From assembly GCA_946500895.1 (NCBI GenBank), contig CAMMXG010000012.1:1-43466 (forward strand): a DNA stretch of 43,466 bases, written 5' to 3'. Shown one piece after another: positions 24,207 through 32,286 of the stretch; the first letter of the stretch is position 1, and the number at the start of each line of letters is the position of its first letter. The notes under the pieces were generated by a model. The model had not been told where the DNA came from, ran no database searches, and worked only from the letters and a program-made list of their open reading frames with translations. Made by a program: the position numbers and the translations under genes. The DNA is from an uncultured Mycoplasma sp. GTDB lineage: Bacteria > Bacillota_I > Bacilli_A > RF39 > UBA660.

Positions 24207-24237
24207 TTTAAAAAAGATTATCAAAATTGATAATCTT
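24207..24237 (-). terminator. Terminator of the SDR operon
   Basis: A 10-bp perfect stem AAGATTATCA/TGATAATCTT with a 4-base loop and T-run on the minus strand; it overlaps the SDR stop. Confidence 0.85.
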
Positions 24238-24976
24238 AGGCTCTAGCGCCTCCATCTACTTGCATAATTTCGCCTGTAACATAGCTTGCCATATCACTTG
24301 CTAAGAATAAGCAGGCATTGGCAATATCTTTAGGTTCTCCTATTCTACCAATTGGAATAGTGGCAATTAAAGGTTTAATCATTTCGTCTGGAAGGCTTGC
24401 TACCATATCCGTTTTAGTTATTCCAGGAGCTACAGCATTTACTCTAATTCCTACTGGGGCAAGTTCTCTTGATAAAGATTTTGTTAGACCATTCACAGCA
24501 AATTTACTCATGGGATATACACAACCTGCTGGTTGACCATAAATGCTTACCATAGATGATATGTTAATGATGTTTCCTTTTGTTTCTTTTAGATATGGAA
24601 CGATCTCTTTTGAACAAATAAATACACCTTTCATATTTAAATTTGCTATTTTATCGTATTCCTCTACAGTGTAGTCTTCTATTTTGGTACTAGAAGACAT
24701 ACCAGCATTATTTACTAAAATATCAATATGCCCAAATTCATTAGCAACTTTGGCAAATGTTTCTTTTACTTCAACTTCACTTGCTAAATTAGGATAAAAA
24801 CCTATTACTTGATAATTTTCGTTTTCTTCCTTTAACTTGTTTATTGCATTAGTAACACTTTCTTCTTTTGAACCTAATAAGGCTACATTTGCACCATTAT
24901 TTAAAAATGTTCTTACAATTTCTAAACCAATTCCCCTTGTGCCACCAGTAACAATGGCTACTTTTTTATTTAACAT
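24236..24976 (-). CDS. Short-chain dehydrogenase/reductase (FabG-like)
   Basis: A 246-residue NAD(P)-dependent oxidoreductase. Cofactor motif TGGTRGIG near 10, NNAG near 85, and the catalytic S-Y-K set (SSMVS, YPMSK near 150) are intact, ending with VTGEIMQVDGG. These are FabG-like signatures, but no other fatty acid genes are nearby, so the substrate is uncertain. ATG at 24976 is chosen for AGGAGG 8-9 bases ahead. Last gene of an operon that starts at 26250. Confidence 0.9.
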   Translation of the reverse strand: MLNKKVAIVTGGTRGIGLEIVRTFLNNGANVALLGSKEESVTNAINKLKEENENYQVIGFYPNLASEVEVKETFAKVANEFGHIDILVNNAGMSSSTKIEDYTVEEYDKIANLNMKGVFICSKEIVPYLKETKGNIINISSMVSIYGQPAGCVYPMSKFAVNGLTKSLSRELAPVGIRVNAVAPGITKTDMVASLPDEMIKPLIATIPIGRIGEPKDIANACLFLASDMASYVTGEIMQVDGGARA

Positions 24977-25019
24977 ATTATTTATCCTCCTATTTATAAT
25001 AAAACCATAATTTACTTTG

Positions 25020-25511
25020 TTAGTCAATTCTTTTTTTGTCACTTTTTTCTACATATTTTATTAATTCTTCTAAATTTTCTTTTTTGACATAGTTACCACC
25101 ATTTTGAAATAAATTTACTAATTCAATATTTTCTTTAGGTATCGTTTTTCCTACTGCTTTTACTATTAATTTTTTAAATCCTTTTAATTTAGAATAATCT
25201 ATTCCTCCTTGTAAATAAAAACTTGGAATCGTTAACCCATTATTTTTCTGTAATTCTTTTAGATATTTATCAGTATTGGGGTAAGCACCAACCATACCAA
25301 TACATTTAATTTTATATGTTCGACTAACTTTTTTTAATTTTGTTATTACACCGGCACAGATCCAACTTAAATAAATAATTTCGTCTTCTTTTTTTAAGTT
25401 TGATGGTGCTTCTTTTAAACTATAATATGGCAAATTTAGACTTTCACTTAATAATTTGGCATAAGCCATAGTATGCCCGGTATTACTATGATAGATGATT
25501 GCTTTTATCAT
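25020..25511 (-). CDS. Flavodoxin-like protein
   Basis: A 163-residue protein with the flavodoxin start MIKAIIYHSNTGHTMAYAKLL, where SNTGHT supplies the phosphate-binding loop for FMN. A Gly-rich loop GMVGAYPN follows. The fold ends with an alpha-rich C-terminus. Redox partner unknown. It lies 43 bases ahead of the SDR and after two small membrane protein genes, suggesting a redox or envelope stress operon. Confidence 0.82.
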   Translation of the reverse strand: MIKAIIYHSNTGHTMAYAKLLSESLNLPYYSLKEAPSNLKKEDEIIYLSWICAGVITKLKKVSRTYKIKCIGMVGAYPNTDKYLKELQKNNGLTIPSFYLQGGIDYSKLKGFKKLIVKAVGKTIPKENIELVNLFQNGGNYVKKENLEELIKYVEKSDKKRID

Positions 25512-25532
25512 GATTTTGTTCCTTTCTTCTTT

Positions 25533-26027
25533 TTATTCCTTTAATTTATTTCCTACGTACTTATATTCCTCTGTGCTATAAATGTTATTACCACTACCAT
25601 CAGAATATCTTAAGACATACATTTTATCACCAATGTTATAGCGATCATATTCATTTTCTGTTACATGAAATTCTTCGTTATCATCCGTTATAATATAATA
25701 ATATGTTCTATTCCGACCGGCTTCACTATAATCAATATCTTTATATTTATCCGTTATGGTGTTATAGGTTAAATACCAACTGCTATTTTCTCCTTTAGCA
25801 TATAAATCATCAATGCTTAAAAGACAACATCCAAATAAAAATACTGTTATTATCATAGAAGTAATGTAAATGTTCTTTTTCTTTTTGGAATTTTCTTGCT
25901 TTTTTACTATGTAACATCGAAGTAAGACAATGAAAATAATTATTAATAGAATGATTGGAACAACGATAATAATAGTCATTGCTCCTCCCATATCATTTGC
26001 TAACATCGCATCCGTTAGTTCTTGCAT
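25533..26027 (-). CDS. Two-helix membrane protein, unknown function
   Basis: A 164-residue protein with two hydrophobic segments (MTIIIVVPIILLIIIFIVLL; ITSMIITVFLFGCCLLSI) and a soluble, Tyr/Asp-rich C-terminal 95 residues likely outside the membrane. No family recognised. AAGGAG sits 5 bases before the ATG; it lies between the 69-aa gene and the flavodoxin gene. Confidence 0.72.
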   Translation of the reverse strand: MQELTDAMLANDMGGAMTIIIVVPIILLIIIFIVLLRCYIVKKQENSKKKKNIYITSMIITVFLFGCCLLSIDDLYAKGENSSWYLTYNTITDKYKDIDYSEAGRNRTYYYIITDDNEEFHVTENEYDRYNIGDKMYVLRYSDGSGNNIYSTEEYKYVGNKLKE

Positions 26028-26040
26028 ACATGCTCCTTAA

Positions 26041-26250
26041 CTATTTTTTACTATTTTCATCATATTTTACAATATAATAGATTAATAATAAAATTCCTAT
26101 GATGTTTACACCAACGGCAATTCCTAATAAAAATCCAGATGTAAACTCTGAAAAAGCACTATTATTTGAATTAGATAAAAAGCTTAAAATCCAATACAAC
26201 ACATTTCCTAAAACAATCAAAATTAAACTTATTTTTAATTTTTTTAACAT
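26041..26250 (-). CDS. Small two-helix membrane protein
   Basis: A 69-residue protein with two hydrophobic helices and a charged end. The start at 26250 has GAGAGG ahead; a longer open frame upstream overlaps the promoter and is rejected. First gene of the operon 26250-24236. Function unknown. Confidence 0.65.
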   Translation of the reverse strand: MLKKLKISLILIVLGNVLYWILSFLSNSNNSAFSEFTSGFLLGIAVGVNIIGILLLIYYIVKYDENSKK

Positions 26251-26272
26251 ATTTCTACCTCTCTCTAAAATA

Positions 26273-26301
26273 ATTTTAGCAAAGAAATAATAGCCAGTCA
26301 A
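26273..26301 (-). promoter_or_regulatory. Promoter of the 26250-24236 operon
   Basis: TTGACT (26296-26301), 17-bp spacer, TGC-TAAAAT (26273-26278), extended -10. Confidence 0.75.
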
Positions 26302-26358
26302 TTGTTTGAAATATACATCTATTGAAATGATTGAAAGTTTAAAAAAGTTAGCCATTAA

Positions 26359-27309
26359 TTATTTAACAGAAGATCTTGTTGCTTTTTTCTTTTTACCTTT
26401 TTTAATAATTAAAATTATTATAATTATTCCAAGTATTATGCCACCACTTATGGCACCTATAATTAAATAATTCATTAATGGATCATCTTCTATTTTTGTT
26501 TCAACATGCTCCACTATCAGTGGTTCATCTCTTGTAATACTAATTTTGTATTCTTTGGTTGTTCCATCTTCTGCTGTAATTATAATAGAATAATTGTTTT
26601 CACCTATTTTTAAAGCTTTTGCACCCGCTCCTGTTACAATCGCTTTATCATCTTCCGCGCTAGCTGAAATATGAATTACTTCTGTTCTATAATTCACTTC
26701 TAATTTATATTCTAAAATATCTTCTTTAAACTCAAATCCTTCGACATCAATCGTTAAACTATTTAAATTTGTATTGCTTGATTCCTCTTTCTTCGGAGAA
26801 TTGTTAGAGGCTGTATTGTTGGTATTGGTATTTGTTGTTGAATTATTAGATGAATTATTTTTGGTTGGTGCTTCATCTAAGTAAATAAAGCCAATTAAGT
26901 TTTCAGCGGTTGTATATTTATGAGATCCGTTTACAATTCCTTCATTTTCATCAGTAACAATACCCGCCTCATTTACAGTCATTATATTGCCACTTACTGA
27001 TACAACAAACCCTACATGACCATAGCCATCACTAGATGACCAAACAGCGATAGAATTTGGTTTTGCCTCACTTCCTACTTTATAGCCATCATTTATGGCA
27101 CTATTATACCAAGTTTGGGCATTTCCCCAGCTAGGTAAAGCTACTCCAGTATGTTCATAAGCTTGCTGCCATGCATACCAAGTACACCTTACAGTAGTAA
27201 TACCATATAATGATTGATATTTGCCATAAGGGTTAGATGCTGCACTGACAGAGCTTGCAAAGCAAAAAGTTATTGCTAACAATACAATTAATTTTAATGC
27301 TTTCCTCAT
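26359..27309 (-). CDS. CHAP-domain cell-wall hydrolase-like surface protein
   Basis: A 316-residue exported protein. A signal peptide (LIVLLAITFCFASSVSAAS) is followed by a CHAP domain at about 35-150: RCTWYAWQQAYEH supplies the catalytic Cys, DGYGHVGFVVS the His, and TVNEAG the next acidic/Asn site. These amidase/endopeptidase domains cut peptidoglycan. Then an Asn/Ser/Thr-rich linker (about 160-190), a cadherin-like domain (195-270), and a C-terminal helix with basic end. A YTTAENLIGFIYL block ends the CHAP part. AGGTGG is the ribosome site. It follows the InlB-repeat gene at 27311 in the same direction. Confidence 0.86.
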   Translation of the reverse strand: MRKALKLIVLLAITFCFASSVSAASNPYGKYQSLYGITTVRCTWYAWQQAYEHTGVALPSWGNAQTWYNSAINDGYKVGSEAKPNSIAVWSSSDGYGHVGFVVSVSGNIMTVNEAGIVTDENEGIVNGSHKYTTAENLIGFIYLDEAPTKNNSSNNSTTNTNTNNTASNNSPKKEESSNTNLNSLTIDVEGFEFKEDILEYKLEVNYRTEVIHISASAEDDKAIVTGAGAKALKIGENNYSIIITAEDGTTKEYKISITRDEPLIVEHVETKIEDDPLMNYLIIGAISGGIILGIIIIILIIKKGKKKKATRSSVK

Positions 27310-27310
27310 C

Positions 27311-28645
27311 TTACCACCTGTCACAGTCTAAATTATATTTGCTACATAATTCTTCTGTTAAAATCTTATTTTCATAATTACTGGCACTGCCACAAGGTCC
27401 ATTAAATTTAGTTGAACTTGAAAGTGCATTTTGAATTTCTTTGTTGGTTGCCTCACCATTAGAAGAAACATTTAGGCCATTAAAAGAAATATAATCATAA
27501 GAAAAACTAAAGCGATGATTATCTTCAGTATAACTTACATTAGCTATTCCCTTATAATTTCCATTTTTATATTTATTTAAAATATTTTTAAAGTTGTTTT
27601 CAGCTGATGTATTGATTTTTAGAGTGCCATTATTTAAATATTCATTTATTTCCTCTGTACTTACTTCATAATCTTGTCTATCTTTGTTATACCAAAAACT
27701 TACTTCAGACGGATTATTGCTTATCTTTGTAATATCAGCATTTGGGAATACTTCTTTTAAATTGGTTACAAACATATAGTAAAAGCAATCCATGGTTCCA
27801 TCATTTATATGATATTCGGTAATACTAATATTATTATTTAGATTGATTTTGCTGGAAGAAGTTGTGTTGTTACTGGAATTATTTGAACTATTATTTGACG
27901 TATTGTTCGATGAATTATTATTGGAAGATGTCTTGTTTTCTTTCCAGATGGCAGTTAGAGTTATTTCTTCTGTTACTGGGCTTGTAAAATCAAATTCTTC
28001 ACCATCTAACGCCCAATACTCAAAAGTATATCCCTCTTTGGTTGGAGCAACTGGAGCTTCAAGTATGCCATTATCTTCTACAACTATACTATCAATAGAT
28101 GTTCCACCATCGGTATCGAAAGTTATGGTGTAATAATTGGTATTTTCACCGGCAGTTATACTCAACTCTTGATAGAAAAATTCAATTTCTACTTCTTCTT
28201 TATTAATACTTTTCAGAATATTTTCCTCAGCTTCTTTATCTAGGTTATACGTAGAAAAAATATTTGCATCAATTGTTAATCTATCTTCATTTTCTATATT
28301 AAAATATAAAATTAAAGCCTCTTCTAAACTTAATCCTTTAAAATCGATATCTTTATATATCTCTTCTAAATCTTTATCTTTAAATTCAATCCTTGTAATT
28401 TCATGAATTTTATCACTACATACATATCTTTTAAAAGGACGCCAGCACTCATAATAATTTTCTTTTAAATAAAGATTGGCTTCCCATTTGCTATTATTAA
28501 TAATACTTACAACATATTCTTTTTCCATAAAATTTTTCTCATTACTATCCTTATAAATATTATAAATAAGAATAGCAAAAACTAGTATAACTAGAGCAAC
28601 TAGACTCAATATCAGCCAAAACTTCTTACTTTTTAACTTTGACAC
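27311..28645 (-). CDS. Membrane-anchored protein with InlB-type repeat
   Basis: A 444-residue protein with an N-terminal anchor (FWLILSLVALVILVFAILIY). Residues about 50-165 are acidic and soluble. An InlB/Listeria-Bacteroides repeat (Flg_new) follows near 170-235: ITFDTDGGTSIDSI, APTKEGYTFEYWALDGEEF, ITLTAIW. After an Asn/Ser linker (240-265) is a 170-residue C-terminal domain of unknown type ending in NLDCDRW. The start GTG (28645) has an AGGAG 10 bases ahead and an in-frame stop just upstream. It is the first gene of the transcript that contains the CHAP gene, so the two probably act together at the cell surface. Confidence 0.8.
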   Translation of the reverse strand: MSKLKSKKFWLILSLVALVILVFAILIYNIYKDSNEKNFMEKEYVVSIINNSKWEANLYLKENYYECWRPFKRYVCSDKIHEITRIEFKDKDLEEIYKDIDFKGLSLEEALILYFNIENEDRLTIDANIFSTYNLDKEAEENILKSINKEEVEIEFFYQELSITAGENTNYYTITFDTDGGTSIDSIVVEDNGILEAPVAPTKEGYTFEYWALDGEEFDFTSPVTEEITLTAIWKENKTSSNNNSSNNTSNNSSNNSSNNTTSSSKINLNNNISITEYHINDGTMDCFYYMFVTNLKEVFPNADITKISNNPSEVSFWYNKDRQDYEVSTEEINEYLNNGTLKINTSAENNFKNILNKYKNGNYKGIANVSYTEDNHRFSFSYDYISFNGLNVSSNGEATNKEIQNALSSSTKFNGPCGSASNYENKILTEELCSKYNLDCDRW

Positions 28646-28669
28646 TTCGACTCAACTCCTATTAAGATA

Positions 28670-28698
28670 ATCATAGCAGAGAATATACTTTTAGTCAA
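28670..28698 (-). promoter_or_regulatory. Promoter of the InlB-repeat and CHAP genes
   Basis: TTGACT (28693-28698), 17-bp spacer, TGC-TATGAT (28670-28675), extended -10. Confidence 0.75.
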
Positions 28699-28707
28699 TT
28701 TGATTTT

Positions 28708-28747
28708 AAAAAAACTCTTACTATATGAATAAGATATAGTAAGAGTT
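28708..28747 (-). terminator. Terminator of cls
   Basis: A 13-bp perfect stem AACTCTTACTATA/TATAGTAAGAGTT with a 9-base loop and T-run on the minus strand. Confidence 0.9.
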
Positions 28748-28748
28748 A

Positions 28749-30239
28749 TTATAATAACGAAGCAAAAATTCGTAAAAAATAGTCTAATAGTCTTTGAAGA
28801 ACTAACTTTTTTCCTGTTATTTCATTTATATAAACGGATTTTTCAAGTGTATTTAGAAAATCTTTTTTTAAGCTTTCGATAACAGAGTGATGAAAAAAAT
28901 AAACATTGTCTTCAAAGTGATGAATTAGACTACGATAATCTAAATTCGAAGTACCAATAATTGCTTCTATATCATCTCTAAAATAAGTTTTTGTATGCAT
29001 AAATCCTGGTTTATATTCGTAAATTTTAATTCCAAATTTCATTAAAAGAGAACAATAACTTTTTGTAATCTTAAAAATTAATTTTTTATCTGGTATATGT
29101 GGGATGATTATTCGAATGTCTATCCCTTTTTGTGATGCATCTTTTAAAGCATTTATCAATTCGTTATCTATCATTATATATGGAGTAGTTATATAGATAT
29201 ATTTTTGGGCATGATTGATTAAATTTATAATCATTGTTTTAGTAACTCGTTTTTGATAAAGAGGTGTAGGTCCATCTCCAAAAGGAATCATATATCCATC
29301 TTTTTCTAAAGAAGAATATTTATAATATGGTTCAAATAGTTCAACCATTCCTTTTTTATTCATTTCATAATCTTTTAAAAATAAATAAGTTAATTCATTC
29401 GTTGCATTTCCTTCTAATTTTATTCCTCCATCTTTCCAATGGCCATATTTTTTATAAAGATTTACATATTCATCAGCAAAATTAATTCCTCCTGTATAGC
29501 TAATTATGCCATCTATGATAATCATTTTTCGGTGGCCTCTATTGTTTAAATCTTTTATTGATGGACTTTTTATTTTAGAAAATATTATACATTCAATTCC
29601 CATTTCTTTTAAAGTTTTATCATAATTTTCCGGTAAAGTTTTGCTGCAACCAATATCATCATAGATTACTCTTACTAAAATACCATTTTGTACCTTTTCT
29701 CTTAAAATAGCTAAAATGCTATTCCAAAACTCGCCAAATTCAATACTAAATATCTCTATAAAAATAAACTTTTTTGCTTTTTTTAAATCTTCTAGCATAT
29801 CTTTCCACATATCTTCTCCCAAAGAATAATACTTTGCTTTTGTATTTGTATAAAGGTGTGTGTCTGCTATATCACATAGCCATTGAAAATTTTCGCTATT
29901 TTGTATATTAATATTGCTTTTAGTTTTTTTGGCATTACTTATTTCTTGCGCTTTTCTTTGATATCTTTTTGATAATTGGCGATTAAAAGTAAGAAAAAAT
30001 AAAACTAAGCCAACTAATGGAAGCAATAAAATTAAAAGAATCCACGCGATTTTGTAATTCTTACTATTATAAGATGTTAAAATTTTTGCAATACAAATAA
30101 TTTTTATTAAACAAATTAGTAACCAAAAATATGGTATTTTTAAAATGCTTAATATTAGTAATGATACCCCAATGATTATTTCTAATAAAATAAGTAAATT
30201 AATTACTATTAAACGAATATGGATATATTTTTTCTTCAT
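28749..30239 (-). CDS. cls: Cardiolipin synthase (phospholipase D family)
   Basis: A 496-residue membrane enzyme that condenses two phosphatidylglycerols. Two N-terminal helices are followed by two HKD motifs: HRKMIIIDG near 237 and HTKTYFRDD near 417, each followed by GxxN-type residues (YTGGINFADEY, IIGTSNLDYRS). Size matches bacterial Cls. AAAAGGGAG precedes the ATG. Confidence 0.94.
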   Translation of the reverse strand: MKKKYIHIRLIVINLLILLEIIIGVSLLILSILKIPYFWLLICLIKIICIAKILTSYNSKNYKIAWILLILLLPLVGLVLFFLTFNRQLSKRYQRKAQEISNAKKTKSNINIQNSENFQWLCDIADTHLYTNTKAKYYSLGEDMWKDMLEDLKKAKKFIFIEIFSIEFGEFWNSILAILREKVQNGILVRVIYDDIGCSKTLPENYDKTLKEMGIECIIFSKIKSPSIKDLNNRGHRKMIIIDGIISYTGGINFADEYVNLYKKYGHWKDGGIKLEGNATNELTYLFLKDYEMNKKGMVELFEPYYKYSSLEKDGYMIPFGDGPTPLYQKRVTKTMIINLINHAQKYIYITTPYIMIDNELINALKDASQKGIDIRIIIPHIPDKKLIFKITKSYCSLLMKFGIKIYEYKPGFMHTKTYFRDDIEAIIGTSNLDYRSLIHHFEDNVYFFHHSVIESLKKDFLNTLEKSVYINEITGKKLVLQRLLDYFLRIFASLL

Positions 30240-30347
30240 TTTTGCTCCCTTTTAAATAAACTTTAAAAAATATCATTTTAATTTTCTTTTGTTTTTAGTA
30301 TAACCATTTATAATTGTAATAATCATTTTTTAATTAACACTTAATTT

Positions 30348-30764
30348 TTATTTGTCACTTAATATTTTTAATACTTCGTTGATATTTCCTTCTATTGACA
30401 TGCTTTTTTCTTTTATTTCAGTTGGAATAAAGGCATATTTATCATTTATTCTAATTGAAGAATTTCCAGCATTTACAATGACATCTACTTTTAATGTCGT
30501 TAAATCTCCTAGATAAAGAGACATGTTTTCATCTACTTCTGACAGGTTTACCCCATCAACAATCCCCTTTTCTTTTATTTCTATTTGCAATAATTCATCT
30601 TCTAATTTTAAAATTTCTTCTTTAATGGGAATTGTCTCACGCACATTAATTAGACCACGTAATAATGCTCTTTTTTCATCATAAGTAGAGGGTATTTCAT
30701 AAGAGTAATTGCCCTCTTTTAAAAAATATTTTAATAACTCCTGCACTAATTCATTTTTATTCAT
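30348..30764 (-). pseudogene. Truncated macrodomain protein fused to a sirtuin-like tail
   Basis: A 138-codon frame. Residues about 1-105 match the start of macrodomain protein-ADP-ribose hydrolases (KRALLRGLINVRETIP, SLYLGDLTTLKVDVIVNAGNSS), which normally run to about 260 residues. After NAGNSS the expected 'GCFxPxHxCIDNxIH' block is missing. Instead come 35 residues (NDKYAFIPTEIKEKSMSIEG, NEVLKILSDK) that look like the C-terminus of a Sir2-type protein. Macrodomain-SirTM gene pairs are known in Gram-positive bacteria, so an in-frame deletion joining the two genes is my reading. The sirtuin assignment of the tail is tentative. Confidence 0.6.
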
Positions 30765-31080
30765 CTGCTTCACTTCTATATTTCATACCAAATTCCCGCA
30801 TTGCATCTAGTACTCCTTTTAATTCCCAGCCTTTATCTGTCAAAGAATATTCTACTTTAGGCGGAACTACAGGATATACTTTTCTATTAATAATGCCATC
30901 CTGCTCTAAATCCCTTAAGTTTTCTGTTAAGACCTTTGGAGAGATTCCAACTACTGATCTAGTAAGTTCGTTATATCTTTTCGTACCAGTAAGTAAATCC
31001 CTCAAAATAATAATTCTCCATTTGTTTCCAATTAATGATGCTGTGTATTCAACTGGACAATTGGTATAAGTTTTAGCCAT
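30757..31080 (-). CDS. HxlR-type transcription regulator
   Basis: A 107-residue winged-helix protein: CPVEYTASLIGNKWRIIILRDLLTGTKRYNEL, the defining HxlR pattern (Cys, then GxKW), then VGISPKVLTENLRDLEQDGII and a wing PPKVEYSLTDKG. The Cys near position 8 could sense oxidants or electrophiles, as in other HxlR proteins. Start ATG at 31080 has AGGAG 9 bases ahead. It overlaps the macrodomain gene by 8 bases. Confidence 0.9.
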   Translation of the reverse strand: MAKTYTNCPVEYTASLIGNKWRIIILRDLLTGTKRYNELTRSVVGISPKVLTENLRDLEQDGIINRKVYPVVPPKVEYSLTDKGWELKGVLDAMREFGMKYRSEADE

Positions 31081-31100
31081 TATCATCAACTCCTAGTAAC

Positions 31101-31132
31101 ATTATATATTAATACTTACTAAATAGCTAGTA
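31101..31132 (-). promoter_or_regulatory. HxlR promoter with palindromic site
   Basis: TATAAT -10 (31101-31106) with a weak -35 (TAGCTA, 31124-31129) inside an inverted repeat TACTA-AATAGC-TAGTA (31117-31132). AGTAAGTATT next to it recurs upstream of the 31969 gene. Confidence 0.55.
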
Positions 31133-31152
31133 CGCACCTTTAGGTAACTATT

Positions 31153-31177
31153 AAAAAAGAAGTGAGTTTCACTTCTT
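31153..31177 (-). terminator. Terminator of the MBL-fold gene
   Basis: Stem AAGAAGTGA/TCACTTCTT with a GTT loop, T-run on the minus strand. Confidence 0.85.
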
Positions 31178-31969
31178 AATTTTCAGGGAAAAAGAAATTA
31201 GCAGTCATTTCTAAGTAATTTGCTCCACTATAATTTGGATATTCTTTGCTTACTTTTTCAATCATTTCACTGGCACTTTGGCATGTACTAGCTATATTAA
31301 GCAGAGTTTCTAAATAGGATATTTTTGTATTTACGGCATCAATCTCTTCAGGAATATAGTGTGATGTTAAAATTAAATTGTAATTTTTATTTAAATATCC
31401 TTTTAGCGTTTCAATCATAGCACTTGCATGATTTGCTCCAGCGATAATGGAATGGCAATTACTTCCTAGCATGTGCGTATAAATAGAATTAATTTCGGGT
31501 ATTTCAATATCATATGCATCAGCGGTTGGGATAATATTTAATTTGATGTCTGCTAGTACTATTTCACCCTCATCAATATAATCAGTTATGTTGTGAACGC
31601 TTCCATCAAATATTTCGCCAAATGTTTTTGTAAAACCATCAATTAAAGATTTGCCTCCGCCAACATGGCCATATTCATCTGCTTTATGAGTTGCTAGTTT
31701 TCTTTTTCCATCTAAAAATGTTGCACCACTCATATGATAAGATAATAATATTCCATCAATAGAAACATCAAGAGATTTAATGTATTCTTCTAATTCCTTA
31801 TTATTATCATAGAACGTTGGAGATTCAATCACTGCTAGTTTACCATTTTTTTCAAGCAAAATTACTTGGTCGCTAATATAATCGTTTGTATTATAATTAT
31901 GAACTTTTATATTTCCAAAATCATAAACTAAAACTTCCCTTTTTCTAATTTTATTTTCGTATTTTTCAT
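31176..31969 (-). pseudogene. MBL-fold hydrolase-like gene with one-base frameshift
   Basis: From the ATG at 31969 (GAGGAGG 7 bases ahead) the frame reads MKNTKIKLEKGKF and stops. The intact frame begins near 31935 and continues for 240+ residues: REVLVYDFGNIKVHNY, then LSYHMSGATFLDG, THKADEYGHVGGGK, LGSNCHSIIAGANHASAM. Adding one base in the CCC (GGG on the coding strand) run at 31937-31939 joins both parts into a 264-residue protein. The metallo-beta-lactamase-like core lacks the usual HxHxDH, so catalytic function is doubtful. A sequencing error or a true frameshift are both possible. Confidence 0.72.
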
Positions 31970-32023
31970 TATTTATTTCCTCCTCAATTCAAAGATTTGT
32001 GCACTTTATCTTTGATTAAGTCC

Positions 32024-32052
32024 ATTTTATAATAAAAATATTATTCTTACAA
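32024..32052 (-). promoter_or_regulatory. Promoter of the MBL-fold gene
   Basis: TTGTAA (32047-32052), 17-bp spacer, TAAAAT (32024-32029). A palindrome ATTCTT-GT-AAGAAT overlaps the -35. AGTAAGTATA lies just upstream (32066-32080). Confidence 0.6.
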
Positions 32053-32094
32053 GAATGCACTTTTTAGTAATATACTTACTTTTAAGTAGGAATT

Positions 32095-32120
32095 AAAAAA
32101 GAAGAAGTGTTCTTCTTCTT
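32095..32120 (-). terminator. Terminator of the serS operon
   Basis: A 9-bp stem AAGAAGAAG/CTTCTTCTT with a 4-base loop and T-run on the minus strand. Confidence 0.85.
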
Positions 32121-32277
32121 AGGATTTTTTAAAGATTAAGATTGCTTTGGCTGTATTGGTAATAGAGAATGTTACTAAATTATATCCCTTTTGTAACATT
32201 TCGTTTGCTTTTTCCTCTATCTTCATAGCCATATCATCGGTTTTAGGAGTATATTCTATTATAACTGTTTTATACAT
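32119..32277 (-). CDS. 52-residue small protein downstream of serS
   Basis: A short frame MYKTVIIEYTPKTDD, KIEEKANEMLQKGY, then NLVTFSITNTAKAILIFKKS. Strand-helix-strand-strand and the 'Y-x-V-V-E ... EGWxLV' shape recall DUF4177-like small proteins. AAGGTGAG is 6 bases before the ATG. It lies 9 bases after serS and just ahead of the terminator. Function unknown. Confidence 0.68.
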   Translation of the reverse strand: MYKTVIIEYTPKTDDMAMKIEEKANEMLQKGYNLVTFSITNTAKAILIFKKS

Positions 32278-32286
32278 TTACTCACC

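Noticed and set aside
24977-25042. Longer SDR start at 25042
   Set aside because: AGGAGG is only in front of the ATG at 24976 and the extra residues do not resemble the family.
26251-26355. Longer start of the 69-aa gene
   Set aside because: The extension crosses a TTGACT/TAAAAT promoter; the ATG at 26250 has a ribosome site.
30265-30347. Possible terminator after the macrodomain fragment
   Set aside because: The weak AATTAA/TTAATT stem has no T-run on the minus strand.
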